Source of the DNA: Dyella jiangningensis
GTDB lineage: Bacteria > Pseudomonadota > Gammaproteobacteria > Xanthomonadales > Rhodanobacteraceae
Length of the DNA: 64,000 nt
Reading direction: 5' to 3'
NCBI RefSeq assembly: GCF_003264855.1
Contig: NZ_NFZS01000001.1
Coordinates: 1,364,001-1,428,000, forward strand
A program made the translations under genes and the position numbers. Under the pieces are notes generated by a model, which was given only the letters and a program-made list of their open reading frames with translations, was not told the origin of the DNA and searched no databases. Below, piece after piece: positions 18,880 through 28,086 of the stretch (the stretch's first letter is position 1; each line of letters starts with the position of its first letter).

Positions 18880-19632
18880 TCAGTCGCCCCCGGCGCCGAG
18901 CTGCCGCGACAGCGCATAGAGCACGCGCAGATCCTGCGCATCCAGCTCGTTACCATCCATGCCGCGGAAGTGGTGATGGAACGAGCGCACCGTGGCGGCC
19001 CGGTCATCCAGCGGGTAACCGATCAGGCCCAATGCCATCCACGGATCGAAGCCCGGCGGCGGATCGGCCAGCACGCCGCGCGGCCACAGGCCGAAGCCGG
19101 CGTCGGCCAGCAGCTGCCAGGGGAAGCTTGGTCCCGGGTCGTCCTTGCGGCCGGGGGCGAGATCCTCGTGGCCGATGATCTGCGTGCGCGGAATGCGCAG
19201 CCGGTCGGTGAGATCGGCGAGCAGGTGCAGCAGGCTGTCGATCTGCGCCTTCGTGAAGGGCGAGTGGCCGTCGTTGTCCAGCTCGATGCCGATCGATGCC
19301 GAATTGACGTCGGTAATGGTGCCCCAGTGCCCGGCGCCGGCGTGCCAGGCGCGCTGGCTGTCGGCCACGAGTTGATAGATGCGGCCGTCGTTGCCGACCA
19401 GGTAATGCGAACTCACCGGCCCTCCGCTGTTCGCCGTGCGCAACGTATGCAGCGCCTGCTCGGCGGACTGCTCGTCGGTGAAGTGCACGACGATTAGCAC
19501 GGGACGCCGCTGGTCGAAATTCGGCGAAGGCACCCACTGCGCGATAGGGTTGCGCACGGGGGCCGGCGCGCAGGCGCTCAGCAACAGGAGCACGGAGGAC
19601 AGCAGCGCAAGCCGGGCATGGGTCGACAGCAT
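18880..19632 (-). CDS. N-acetylmuramoyl-L-alanine amidase, AmiD/AmpD-type lipoprotein
   Basis: A 250-residue Amidase_2 protein. ATG 19632 is chosen because it opens a lipoprotein signal (LALLSSVLLLLSAC, lipobox LSAC). Zinc ligands are visible: the His of VVHFTD, the His of IIGHEDLAPGRK and the Asp of KDDPGP. The substrate-site segments NSASIGIELDNDG and SSHYLVGNDGRIYQLV are as in AmpD/AmiD. It cleaves the amide between MurNAc and L-Ala in cell-wall fragments; the lipid anchor points to the periplasmic face of the outer membrane, like E. coli AmiD rather than cytoplasmic AmpD. Confidence 0.9.
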   Translation of the reverse strand: MLSTHARLALLSSVLLLLSACAPAPVRNPIAQWVPSPNFDQRRPVLIVVHFTDEQSAEQALHTLRTANSGGPVSSHYLVGNDGRIYQLVADSQRAWHAGAGHWGTITDVNSASIGIELDNDGHSPFTKAQIDSLLHLLADLTDRLRIPRTQIIGHEDLAPGRKDDPGPSFPWQLLADAGFGLWPRGVLADPPPGFDPWMALGLIGYPLDDRAATVRSFHHHFRGMDGNELDAQDLRVLYALSRQLGAGGD

Positions 19633-19751
19633 GGCGGTCACGTCGCGATGGAATGGTGTGAAGCTGCCGCACCGCGCGGGCAAGGTCAAGCAAAACGAAA
19701 ACGGCGCCCGGAACACCGGACGCCGTCGTCGCCGCAAACGAGTTGGAAGGA

Positions 19752-20315
19752 TCAGGCGCGGCCGGCGAACTCGCCCGTCAGCGTGTTCACCCACACCTTC
19801 TCTTCATTGGTGATGTACTCGGGCACCTGGATCTCGACGCCGGTGTTGAGCTTGGCCGGCTTGGTGCGCTTGGTGGCACTGGCGCCCTTCAGTTCCGGCG
19901 CGGTATCGACCACCGTGAGCACGACACTGGTGGGCACCTGCAGGCCGACCGGCGCATCGTCGATCACCTGCACGTAGTAGCCCTCGACGCCTTCCACGAT
20001 GTAGCCGGCGTTATCGCCCACCAGTTCGGGGCCGAGCGTGTACTGCGTGTAGTCCTCGTTGTCCATGAACACATAGGCGTCGCCGTCCATGTAAGAGAAG
20101 TTGGCCGCGCGGCGCAGCAGGTCCATTTCCTTGAGATCGTCGTCGGCGCGCAGGCTCAGGTCGAACTTGCGGCCACCGGGGATCGAATACATGGTGAAAC
20201 GGAAGGTGACGTTGCCGCCACGTGCGGTAGGCGAACTGCGCTCGATGTCGCGCACCTGGTAGACGGTGCCGTCGTGTTCGACCACGTTGCCTTTCTTGAC
20301 GTCGGAAGCTTTCAT
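19752..20315 (-). CDS. efpL: Elongation factor P-like protein EfpL (YeiP)
   Basis: A 187-residue EF-P paralogue with three beta-barrel domains: KOW-like N domain ([15 protein letters not shown]), a middle OB domain and a C-terminal OB domain ([39 protein letters not shown]). The tip loop reads SPTARGGNV with Arg32 where canonical EF-P carries the modified Lys/Arg at position 32-34, and the loop is extended as in YeiP. YeiP/EfpL helps ribosomes through proline-containing stalls. It lies alone; canonical EF-P is not in the window. Confidence 0.9.
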   Translation of the reverse strand: MKASDVKKGNVVEHDGTVYQVRDIERSSPTARGGNVTFRFTMYSIPGGRKFDLSLRADDDLKEMDLLRRAANFSYMDGDAYVFMDNEDYTQYTLGPELVGDNAGYIVEGVEGYYVQVIDDAPVGLQVPTSVVLTVVDTAPELKGASATKRTKPAKLNTGVEIQVPEYITNEEKVWVNTLTGEFAGRA

Positions 20316-20387
20316 GAGTGTGGGACCAGTCGTGAATGTGTTTCATGGTCGTCATCCCGGCGAGCGCCGGAACGACGGCTGGAAAAG

Positions 20388-21149
20388 TTACTTCGGCTGC
20401 AGACGCACCGCGCCGTCGAGACGGATGGTTTCGCCGTTGATGTAGCGGTTGCCGAGGATGAAGCCCACCGTGTTGGCGAACTCGTCGGGCTTGCCCAGGC
20501 GCGAGGGGAACGGAATCGAGGCCGACAGCGACTCCTGCACCTGCGGCGGCATGCCGTCCACCATCGGCGTCCAGAAGATGCCCGGCGCGATGGTCGCCAC
20601 GCGGATGCCGAAACGCGACAGCTCGCGCGCCATCGGCAAGGTCATGCCGACCACGCCACCCTTGGAGGCGGAGTAGGCAGCCTGGCCGATCTGGCCTTCG
20701 AACGCGGCGACGGAGGCGGTGTTGATGATCACGCCGCGCTCGCCGTCCTCGCCCGCTTCGTTGTTCTGCATCAGCGAAGCGCCGGCCTTGGCGACGTTGA
20801 AGCTGCCCACCAGGTTCACCATCACGGTGGTGGCGAAGGTATTGAGCGGCATCGGGCCTTCCTTGCCCAGCATGCGGCCGGCGCCCAGGATGCCCGCGCA
20901 GTTCACCACCACGTTGAGGCCGCCCATCGCTTCGCGCGCGGCGGCGACGTTGGCGCTGACGCCTTCCTCGGAGGTGACGTCGGTGCGGTAGAAGTGGCCG
21001 CCCAGCGCCTTGGCCGCTTCCTGGCCCTTTTCTTCGTTCACGTCGAACAGGGCGACCTTGCCGCCGTTGGCGACCAGGAACTGCGCCACCGCGTGGCCGA
21101 GACCGGAGGCGCCGCCGGTGATGATCGCCTTGACCTGATTGAGCTGCAT
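20388..21149 (-). CDS. SDR-family 3-hydroxyacyl-CoA dehydrogenase-like oxidoreductase
   Basis: A 253-residue short-chain dehydrogenase. The NAD-binding GGASGLG motif is at residues 12-18, VNCAG at about 83-87, and the catalytic Ser (INTASVAAFEG), Tyr and Lys (YSASKGG) are all present. The whole pattern (GIFWTPMVDGMPPQVQESL, then SRLGKPDEFANTV) matches type-2 3-hydroxyacyl-CoA dehydrogenase (HSD17B10-like), which oxidises branched- and short-chain 3-hydroxyacyl-CoA. That would suit a role in branched-chain amino acid breakdown, but it is not adjacent to the liu genes. Confidence 0.88.
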   Translation of the reverse strand: MQLNQVKAIITGGASGLGHAVAQFLVANGGKVALFDVNEEKGQEAAKALGGHFYRTDVTSEEGVSANVAAAREAMGGLNVVVNCAGILGAGRMLGKEGPMPLNTFATTVMVNLVGSFNVAKAGASLMQNNEAGEDGERGVIINTASVAAFEGQIGQAAYSASKGGVVGMTLPMARELSRFGIRVATIAPGIFWTPMVDGMPPQVQESLSASIPFPSRLGKPDEFANTVGFILGNRYINGETIRLDGAVRLQPK

Positions 21150-21376
21150 GGGAAGTCCGTAAAGCGGTTGGAAAACGCCAATGGTAGCCCAGCGGGCGCC
21201 ATCCGGTCCGCAGGGCGCACTGCGGCTGGCGGGATGGGCGGTCGGCCTATCACCGATAGCCGTACTTAGAGCTTTTGTCGGCGCTGCTTATATCCATTTT
21301 CCGGGCTCTTTTTGCAGTGCAGCGGAGTAAAACCTAAAGGGTTGGCTACGGGCGCCGCCACCGGAGGAAGGCTGCC

Positions 21377-24300
21377 ATGGAGCTTAAGGACGACCAGCCG
21401 CGATACGGCAGGGGACTTGCCTCTATCTCGCCGGCGATGCCCTGGTGGCGCGCGCTGGTCGTCGCATGCCTGTTGCTGGCGGGTATGGCTCATGGAGCGG
21501 ACGCGTCACCCCCCAGCTATTTCATGACCACCTCGCAACTGGCCGATCCGCTGAAGCCGTTTGCGCATCTGCCCAGCCATGCGTCGGTGCGGGTGCAGGC
21601 GGCCGTCATTGCACTTCCCGACCCGCTGGAAACACGGCTTGGGCGCGCCTTCGACGTGGAGGTTGGCGCGGTGATCAGCGCCTTCCAGGCCAGCGGTTAT
21701 GCACTGGATGGTTTTGCGTTGGCGTGGCCGCCGCGTAAGCCGAGCGATGGTGACAGCTACCCCAGCAGCAGTGATCCCGCACGCACCTTGCCCGGCGTGA
21801 TGCTGTTCCGCCATGACAACTGGCGGGACTGCCACGCAACGCCGGACGCCAAGACGTTTTGCGGTTCGACCTATTACGCCTTGTTCGTCGTCGGTGAAAC
21901 GCCAACCTCCGGCGTGCATCCCGAAGCCTTCAAGGTGGCCGCGCGCTGCGCCATGGCCGTGGATGGCATGCAGCGCCTGGGGCAGGCTGCCGATGTCGCA
22001 TCGCTCGATTGCCATCCCGGCGAACCGCTGAAACCGCCGGGTTGCGAGCATCAGCTGGACATCATCGGTCCATCCTTTTCCGGCTCGATGGAATCGATGG
22101 CGGCTGCGCTTGGCAGGGTTGCTGCCGATGTCGCCGCCGGGCCATGCGCGAACGCCGGTCCCCGCGGGATCAGGATCCGTCTGGTGTCGCCTTCGGCAAG
22201 CATCAACAACAACGACGAGATCAAGTACCACGCGTATCTTGCGCCGTCAGACCTGCCGTCGTTCAAGGTGTCGTTCGAGTACCGCGCGTTGGCGTACAGC
22301 GTGGCCGACCAGATGGACACGGTGATGGACTATCTGGAGCCGCGTCTGGGCCCCGATGGCAATGTCGTCGTGCTCAGCGAAGAATCGAGCTTCGGCGAAG
22401 GTGCGCGCAACCTCGCCACGGATCGCCTTGGTGCTCGCAACGCCATCTGCACACGGCGCAGCGACGGTGGAAACGCGGCCGCGTTGCATTGCTGGGGGCA
22501 CCTCGTCAACGTGCAGTTTCCGCCCAACATCGCGGCGATCCGCGCCGAGCACGTAAAGGCGAAGCAGGCCGACGATGCAGAGCGCAAGCAATTGCTGCCC
22601 GACCGCCTGCTCGAACTCGATCTCACTGGCGTGGACAAGAGCGCCGACCAGCCGCCGACCTACCAGCCAAGCCTCACCTCGCGTTCGGACGAGCTCATGC
22701 TTTACCAGACGTTCGATGCGCTCAAGAAATACATCCGTCCCGCGGCCGTGATCATCGTGGCGACCGACGTGCGCGACCGGTTGTTCCTGCTCAGCGAAGT
22801 GCGCGACCTGTTGCCGGGGTCGCTGCCCATCGTGCTCGAGCAGGACAACCTGCTGGCGCATCCGGACTATCGCGACATCAGTCGTGGCAGCATCACCATG
22901 CCTGCCGGGCAGAGCCTGATCTGCCTCAACAGCGACAACGAGCCGATGCCGTGCCCACCGGGCGAAGGGAAACGCAGCCTGTCATCGACCGGCGAGGACA
23001 CGTGGAAATGCCCCCTGGTCCCGCGGCATTTCGCGTTCGCCACGGATTACGCCGCCAACATGTTTCGCGCCGCGACGCGGTTGGCGAGGCTGCAGTATCT
23101 CCCCGCGGAGAAGCAGGACACGTTCACCGCAGCCGATGAGACCTGGCTGGCACCGCCGATGCTGGTGGCCACGCTGGCCGGCTTTCAGTACGTGGATGCC
23201 AAGAGCAAGCCGTCGGCCACGGCCATCGCGACCAATCCCTGCAAGACCGCACCGTTGCCGGAGGGTCGACAGGACATCCTCATCGTTGCGGACGCCCGCA
23301 TCCAGTTGCAGGAGCCGGTGTATCTGGCGATGACCTTGTTCTTCGCCGTGATGCTTACGGTGGCTTCGTGGCTCATGTGGAATGGCCGCGATATCTCGCT
23401 GGTGTCGTTCCCCGTCTGCCGCCATGCCCTGCGATGGATGCGCGTGACGCCGAACACCACGGAAGCGTTCCGCAACACGTCGTCGGGATGGCTGTTCGCG
23501 TGGCTGACCTTCGCCTTGGCGGGGTTGGTGATTGCAGGTGGCAAGGTACTCACGATGCTGCCGCCGCCTTCCTATGGCGACACCAATCTCGCCCATGGCC
23601 GCGATCTGTGGGCGCTGCTGGCCTTGTGCCTGGGCTATGGGTGTTTCGTCGCGTTCGCGGCCCTGCGCGTGCTCGACTGGAACACGCACAGCAACGTGCT
23701 CGCCCAGGCGATGGGTGACGGCTCGCGCTTTGGCGTGCGTCTCAGGCAGCAGGGCCATTGGCACGCCGTAGCGGGTGCGCTGATCCTGCTGATATGCCTG
23801 CCGCTGAGCGTCAACGACATGACGCCCACGACCACCGATCGCCCATGGATTTCCGAGTTGAGCGGCATCTTCGCGTTGGGCGGCAGCGCATTCTTCTTCG
23901 TGCTGCTGGCTGAAACGTTCGATCGCTGGCGGCGGACCTGCCTGGAGCTGGCCAAGGTGATTCCGCTCGTGCGCGAAAAGGAGTCGAAGCTTGCCGAATG
24001 GCCCACGCCGTGCCTGCTCGATGAGCGTCCGCGCAGCCCGTTCAACATCGTCATGCGCAGCGACAACTACGATGCATGGCGCAAGCAGCCCTTGTCCGAG
24101 TGGGCCACGCAGACGCGAAGCCTGCTCGACCAGGCGTGGCCCTTCGACACCAGCGGACCGTCATTCGTCATCTGGCAGGCACAGCTGGTGGCGGAGATGA
24201 AACTGGCCGCAGCCGCCGTGCGCACCTGTGCGTGGTGCGCCGTGCTGGGGGCGACGCTGGCCCTGCTGCTGATGCAGGTCTATCCGCCGGTCTACCCGCG

Positions 24301-24556
24301 GCTGCAGACTACGGTTGCCACCGTCCTGCTGGGCGTGTCGTTCGCGGCCATCGTGTATGCGGTGCTGCAGCTGGAGAAGGATGCGCTGCTTGGTCGCATG
24401 TTCACCGCCGACAAGGATCACCTCACGCTCGGCGGCGCATTGACGGCGCTGTGGCCCAAGCTGCTCGCCTTCGGTTCCATCCTGGTGATGGTGTTCCTGC
24501 CCAGCGCGTGGGACTGGGTGGGCGGCCTGGTGAAGGCAATCAACACACTGCACTGA
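21377..24556 (+). CDS. Large exported-domain membrane protein of unknown function
   Basis: A 1059-residue protein that I do not recognise. ATG 21377 has GGAGGAAGG upstream. Residues about 23-41 form a signal peptide or anchor, and 42-645 an exported domain with many Cys. About eight membrane helices follow at roughly 648-668, 704-722, 744-764, 796-812, 826-846, 950-968, 977-997 and 1027-1045. Between helices five and six there is a 100-residue cytoplasmic or periplasmic loop. In the exported part, LDIIGPSFSGSMESMAAAL, GNVVVLSEESSFGEGARN and AAVIIVATDVRDRLFLL with SLPIVLEQDN look like the strand-turn pattern of type I periplasmic-binding folds (inference). It has its own 227-bp upstream region and no operon partner. 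Confidence 0.75.
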   Translation: MELKDDQPRYGRGLASISPAMPWWRALVVACLLLAGMAHGADASPPSYFMTTSQLADPLKPFAHLPSHASVRVQAAVIALPDPLETRLGRAFDVEVGAVISAFQASGYALDGFALAWPPRKPSDGDSYPSSSDPARTLPGVMLFRHDNWRDCHATPDAKTFCGSTYYALFVVGETPTSGVHPEAFKVAARCAMAVDGMQRLGQAADVASLDCHPGEPLKPPGCEHQLDIIGPSFSGSMESMAAALGRVAADVAAGPCANAGPRGIRIRLVSPSASINNNDEIKYHAYLAPSDLPSFKVSFEYRALAYSVADQMDTVMDYLEPRLGPDGNVVVLSEESSFGEGARNLATDRLGARNAICTRRSDGGNAAALHCWGHLVNVQFPPNIAAIRAEHVKAKQADDAERKQLLPDRLLELDLTGVDKSADQPPTYQPSLTSRSDELMLYQTFDALKKYIRPAAVIIVATDVRDRLFLLSEVRDLLPGSLPIVLEQDNLLAHPDYRDISRGSITMPAGQSLICLNSDNEPMPCPPGEGKRSLSSTGEDTWKCPLVPRHFAFATDYAANMFRAATRLARLQYLPAEKQDTFTAADETWLAPPMLVATLAGFQYVDAKSKPSATAIATNPCKTAPLPEGRQDILIVADARIQLQEPVYLAMTLFFAVMLTVASWLMWNGRDISLVSFPVCRHALRWMRVTPNTTEAFRNTSSGWLFAWLTFALAGLVIAGGKVLTMLPPPSYGDTNLAHGRDLWALLALCLGYGCFVAFAALRVLDWNTHSNVLAQAMGDGSRFGVRLRQQGHWHAVAGALILLICLPLSVNDMTPTTTDRPWISELSGIFALGGSAFFFVLLAETFDRWRRTCLELAKVIPLVREKESKLAEWPTPCLLDERPRSPFNIVMRSDNYDAWRKQPLSEWATQTRSLLDQAWPFDTSGPSFVIWQAQLVAEMKLAAAAVRTCAWCAVLGATLALLLMQVYPPVYPRLQTTVATVLLGVSFAAIVYAVLQLEKDALLGRMFTADKDHLTLGGALTALWPKLLAFGSILVMVFLPSAWDWVGGLVKAINTLH

Positions 24557-24583
24557 GCCGCCGCGCGCCGCGACGGCGCCGCA

Positions 24584-25150
24584 TCATCGTGTGAGCCGTT
24601 CGCGAAAGGCCTGCGTTTCGGCGAGCGCGGGGAAGGGCGTCACGGGGCGTGGCGGATTCTCCGGTGGCTGCAATTCCTTCTGCCACACGCCCACATCCCA
24701 CCATTGGCCCAGCTTGTAACCGCTGCTGCGCCACACGCCTGCCGGCGTGAAACCCATGGCATCGTGCATCGCCACGCTGCTTTCGCCAGGCAGGGTGATC
24801 ACGCCCACGGCCTGGTTGATGCCTTGCAGCTTCATCACATCCAACAGGACGCCGTAGAGGCGGCGCGCGATGCCGCGGCGGCGCGCATCGGCGTGAACGT
24901 AGATGGACGTCTCGGCGATCCAGTCGTAGGCCGCGCGTTCGCGAAAACGACTGGCATAGGCGTAGGCCAGCACCCGGCCGTCTTCTTCCCACACCAGCCA
25001 CGGGTATTGTCGCAGTCGCGTCACGATGCGCTCGCGCATCGCGTCGACGCCCGGCAGTTCGTTCTCGAAGGTTTCCACGCCGTGCAGCACCGAGGGCGTA
25101 TAGATATCGTGTGCGGCCGCGGCGTCATCGGGGCGGGCGATGCGGATCAT
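24584..25150 (-). CDS. GNAT N-acetyltransferase, phosphinothricin-acetyltransferase-like
   Basis: A 188-residue GNAT protein. The Pat/Bar pattern is clear: IRIARPDDAAAAHDIYTPSV, FENELPG, WLVWEEDGRVLAYAYASRFRERAAY, ETSIYVHADARRRGIARRLY (the acetyl-CoA-binding motif A, RRRGIA) and the C-terminal GFTPAGVWRSSGYKLGQW. It acetylates a small amine using acetyl-CoA. It is the last gene of a compact three-gene operon; its ATG overlaps the upstream GNAT stop. Confidence 0.87.
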   Translation of the reverse strand: MIRIARPDDAAAAHDIYTPSVLHGVETFENELPGVDAMRERIVTRLRQYPWLVWEEDGRVLAYAYASRFRERAAYDWIAETSIYVHADARRRGIARRLYGVLLDVMKLQGINQAVGVITLPGESSVAMHDAMGFTPAGVWRSSGYKLGQWWDVGVWQKELQPPENPPRPVTPFPALAETQAFRERLTR

Positions 25151-25614
25151 GCGAGCGATTTCTCCATGCAGATGCTGAGAGGGTTGGCGCGGTGGTCGCC
25201 GAACGGCGGACAGCGCCGGTAGCCGGCGCGTTCGTAGAGTTCGAGCGCTTCGGTCTGCGCCGTGCCCGTTTCCAGGCGAATCGTGGTGTTGCCGCTGCGC
25301 CTCACTTCGCGCTCCAGTGCTTCCAGCAACTGCTTGCCGAGCCCGAGGCCGCGGCAGGCGGGCAGCACGTACATGCGCTTCACTTCCACGTAGTCCTCAT
25401 GCCGCACGCAGGCACCGCAGGCCACCGGCGTGCCGTCCACGCGCGCGGTGAGGAAGGTGACGTTGGGCTGCGTAAGCTCATCCACCGATACGGGATGGAT
25501 ATTGCCAGTGGGGTACAGCTCGGTGAGATAGCCATCCAATTGCAGGATCAACGGGGCGACATCGGTAGCAGTCGGGTCGTCGACGTCGAACTGCAGGGCG
25601 GGCGGGTTCAACAT
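25147..25614 (-). CDS. GNAT N-acetyltransferase
   Basis: A 155-residue GNAT protein starting at ATG 25614, which overlaps the stop of the upstream YdeI-like gene by seven bases. The acetyl-CoA site is VKRMYVLPACRGLGLGKQLLE (R-x-x-G-x-G), followed by IRLETGTAQTEALELYERAGY, the typical C-terminal GNAT strand and helix. Substrate unknown. The stop overlaps the next ATG. Confidence 0.87.
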   Translation of the reverse strand: MLNPPALQFDVDDPTATDVAPLILQLDGYLTELYPTGNIHPVSVDELTQPNVTFLTARVDGTPVACGACVRHEDYVEVKRMYVLPACRGLGLGKQLLEALEREVRRSGNTTIRLETGTAQTEALELYERAGYRRCPPFGDHRANPLSICMEKSLA

Positions 25615-26204
25615 GATTCGTACTTCCAGTTGCGGCGCTTGCCTTCGGCCAGCCACTCCAGCGTGGTGGCCAGGCGCTTCTGGCGCGTGGCATCCGTCCT
25701 GGCTTCGTTGATCCAGTCGATGTACTCGCGCTGTGCGCCAGGCGGAAAACCTTCGAAGACCCTGCGCGATGCGCCGTGCTTGCGCTGGGCGAGCGCCGCG
25801 GCCAGATCATCCGGCACCACCGCTGGTGGCTTGGCCGTCGCGGTGCGCTTCGGCTTCACGCCGCCATCGATCAGCGACATGGCCTTCTTCACGTATGCGA
25901 CCAGGGCCTTCTTCGCGGGCAGGTCCTTCAGCGTCGTGATCTTGCCGAACTGTCCCATGCCGTCGCCGGCTTCGCCCACCACGTCCTTGTGCTGCCAGAA
26001 GCCGAAGCTGCAGTGCTGCTTGAAGGCTGCCATGTTGCACAGGAGCGAACCCTTGTAGCTGAAGAAGGGCATGCTCCATTTCTGGCCTTCCTCCACGTCG
26101 GGACAGGCGTCGTGGACGACCTTGCGCAGGTGCTCCAGGATCGGCTGCGCGAACGGCGCCGCCTTGGCGATGTACGCATCGATGCGTGGATCATGGCTGG
26201 CCAT
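25608..26204 (-). CDS. YdeI/OmdA-like protein with DUF1801 domain
   Basis: A 198-residue protein. The N-terminal half is DUF1801-like (DPRIDAYIAKAAPFAQPILEH, then EGQKWSMPFFSYKGSLLCNMAAFK). The C-terminal half is a YdeI/OmpD-associated domain (VVPDDLAAALAQRKHGASRR, then FEGFPPGAQREYIDWINEA and TRQKRLATTLEWLAEGKRRN). ATG 26204 is the start that matches the domain; earlier in-frame codons overlap the upstream gene. Such proteins have been linked to antimicrobial-peptide tolerance in enteric bacteria, but their biochemistry is unknown. Confidence 0.85.
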   Translation of the reverse strand: MASHDPRIDAYIAKAAPFAQPILEHLRKVVHDACPDVEEGQKWSMPFFSYKGSLLCNMAAFKQHCSFGFWQHKDVVGEAGDGMGQFGKITTLKDLPAKKALVAYVKKAMSLIDGGVKPKRTATAKPPAVVPDDLAAALAQRKHGASRRVFEGFPPGAQREYIDWINEARTDATRQKRLATTLEWLAEGKRRNWKYESC

Positions 26205-26220
26205 TGAACAGGCTCTCTTC

Positions 26221-26706
26221 TCACAGTTCGCGTAGGTAGAACTGATCGCAGCTGAAGTGACCGGTGCCCCCCATGGGAGCACACAGGGTGGTAAATCCGT
26301 GTCTGCGATACAGCGCCTGCGCCGCATCCATGCCGGTCAGGGTTTCCAGGTAGCAGCGGCGGAAGCCGTGCGCGCGTGCGGCATCCAGGCAGCGCACCAT
26401 CATCGCGCTGCCGGCGCCGATGCCGCGTGCCTCGGGCAGGAAGTACATCTTGCGCAGCTCGCAGACGTCTTCCTCGCCGCCTTCGAGTGGCGCCACGCCG
26501 CCACCGCCGATGACCGTGCCCTGTCGCTCCACCACGAAGTAGGCGCTGCGCGGTCGCGCATAGGCTTCGTACATGGTGTCCACTTCCGCATCGTGGATGG
26601 CGAAGCCCGGGCCATCGGCGCCGAACTCCGGCATCACGCTGCGGATGATGCGGGCCATGGCGGCGTTGTCGCGCGGCTCGATGGGGCGGATCGCGTAATC
26701 GGTCAT
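26221..26706 (-). CDS. GNAT N-acetyltransferase
   Basis: A 161-residue GNAT protein. Motif A reads LRKMYFLPEARGIGAGSAMM (R-G-x-G-x-G/S), followed by RCYLETLTGMDAAQALYRRHGF. Its start codon overlaps the stop of the upstream amidohydrolase gene (ATGA), so the two are coupled. It is followed 16 bp later by the YdeI-like gene, giving one five-gene minus-strand unit. Substrate unknown. Confidence 0.87.
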   Translation of the reverse strand: MTDYAIRPIEPRDNAAMARIIRSVMPEFGADGPGFAIHDAEVDTMYEAYARPRSAYFVVERQGTVIGGGGVAPLEGGEEDVCELRKMYFLPEARGIGAGSAMMVRCLDAARAHGFRRCYLETLTGMDAAQALYRRHGFTTLCAPMGGTGHFSCDQFYLREL

Positions 26707-28025
26707 GGCGTGTTCTGCGGCGTGCGGTAGACGGTGCCGTCCTTCATCACGAAGGCGGCCTGCTTGAGATCGTCGATGTGCGTGCTGGGATCACCGGTGA
26801 ACGCGGCGAGATCGGCTCGCAGGCCCGGCGCGATGCGGCCGAGCTTGTCCTGCTGGCGCAGGATGCGCGCGGCCACGTCGGTGGCGGCATGCAGCGCCTG
26901 CGGCGCACTCATGCCGTCACGCACCATGTTGGCGGGCTCGCGCCAGTTGTCACCATGCGTGAACACGCCGACATCGCTGCCATTGCCGATGGTGACGCCC
27001 AGCTTGAGCGCGGTGCGGAACGCGCGCTCCGCTTCGCGCATGCGTGCGGTCGGTTCGCTCTGGCCCGGCACGTAATGCTCGAAGTACTGCGCGGTGGCCT
27101 CCACCGCGGTGAGCGTGGGCTCGTAGGCCACGCCGCGCTGTTTCATCAACTTGAAGGTGGACTCGCTGGCGCCGTAACCGTGCTCGATGCTGTCCACGCC
27201 GGCTTCCACGGCGAGATGCACGCCTTCATCGCTGGAAGCGTGCGCGGCCACGGGCCGCCCGGAGAGGTGCGCGGTATCCACGATGGCCTTCATTTCCGCG
27301 AGTGACAGCGTCGGCTGCGTGCTGCCGTCGGTGCCGACACGGTAGTCGGCGTAGAGCTTGATCCAGTCGGCGCCATGGCCCGCCTGTTCGCGCGTGGCGC
27401 GAATGGCTTCGTCCACGCCGCTCACTTCCTGCGCGCCGCCGGGCAGGTCGATATCGGGACGAAAGCCTCGCGGGCCCGGTCCGTAGCTTGCCGTCGCAAC
27501 GATGGCGCGCGTGGCAATGAACAGGCGCGGCCCCGGGATCATGCCTTCGTCGATGGCGCGCTTGACCGAGACGTCGGCGAAGCCCGCGCCCTCGGTGCCG
27601 AGGTCGCGCAGCGTGGTGAAGCCGGCCATCAGCGTGGCGCGCGCATGCGCGGCGGCTTCCAGCGTGCGGTAGTCCTGCGGTTCCTTCAGCACCTGGTCGT
27701 TCCACAACGTTTCGTTGTAGGGGTGCAGGAACACATGGGAATGCAGGTCGATCAGGCCCGGCGTCAGCGTGGTGCCGGGCAGGGCGATGCGCTGTGCGCC
27801 GGCAGGGGCGTTGATCGAGCTGAGCGGGCCGACCGCGGAAATGACGCCGTCATGCACCAGTACGGCCCAGCCCGCATGGGCGGCGTCGCCTTCGGCCGTC
27901 CAAACGCGGTCGGGAACCAGCAGGACATCACCCTTGGCCGCGGCCGCCGTGACGGTGGACGAACCCGCCATCAGCACGGTCGCCAGCACGCCACCCCACA
28001 CTTTCCAACGATTCCACCGCATCAC
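26703..28025 (-). CDS. Secreted metal-dependent amidohydrolase
   Basis: A 440-residue amidohydrolase-superfamily enzyme with a signal peptide (VWGGVLATVLMAGSSTVTAAAA). Metal ligands are visible in order: LIDLHSHVF (HxH), IKLYADY (a Lys in the position of the carboxylated lysine), AAHASSDEG, SIEHGYG and GNGSDVGVF. It resembles the Xaa-Pro dipeptidase/imidazolonepropionase-like periplasmic amidohydrolases common in Xanthomonadales, whose substrates are short acyl- or N-methyl-dipeptides in characterised cases. Exact substrate unknown. It heads the unit that continues into the GNAT genes. Confidence 0.87.
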   Translation of the reverse strand: MMRWNRWKVWGGVLATVLMAGSSTVTAAAAKGDVLLVPDRVWTAEGDAAHAGWAVLVHDGVISAVGPLSSINAPAGAQRIALPGTTLTPGLIDLHSHVFLHPYNETLWNDQVLKEPQDYRTLEAAAHARATLMAGFTTLRDLGTEGAGFADVSVKRAIDEGMIPGPRLFIATRAIVATASYGPGPRGFRPDIDLPGGAQEVSGVDEAIRATREQAGHGADWIKLYADYRVGTDGSTQPTLSLAEMKAIVDTAHLSGRPVAAHASSDEGVHLAVEAGVDSIEHGYGASESTFKLMKQRGVAYEPTLTAVEATAQYFEHYVPGQSEPTARMREAERAFRTALKLGVTIGNGSDVGVFTHGDNWREPANMVRDGMSAPQALHAATDVAARILRQQDKLGRIAPGLRADLAAFTGDPSTHIDDLKQAAFVMKDGTVYRTPQNTP

Positions 28026-28086
28026 GGGTCCCCATGCGTCGAAGGCCCGATTCTAGCCAGATGGGACAGGCCGGAGCGAGGTGGCT

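Noticed and set aside
19743-21269. 508-codon plus-strand frame
   Set aside because: Antisense to efpL and the SDR gene, both clear family members.
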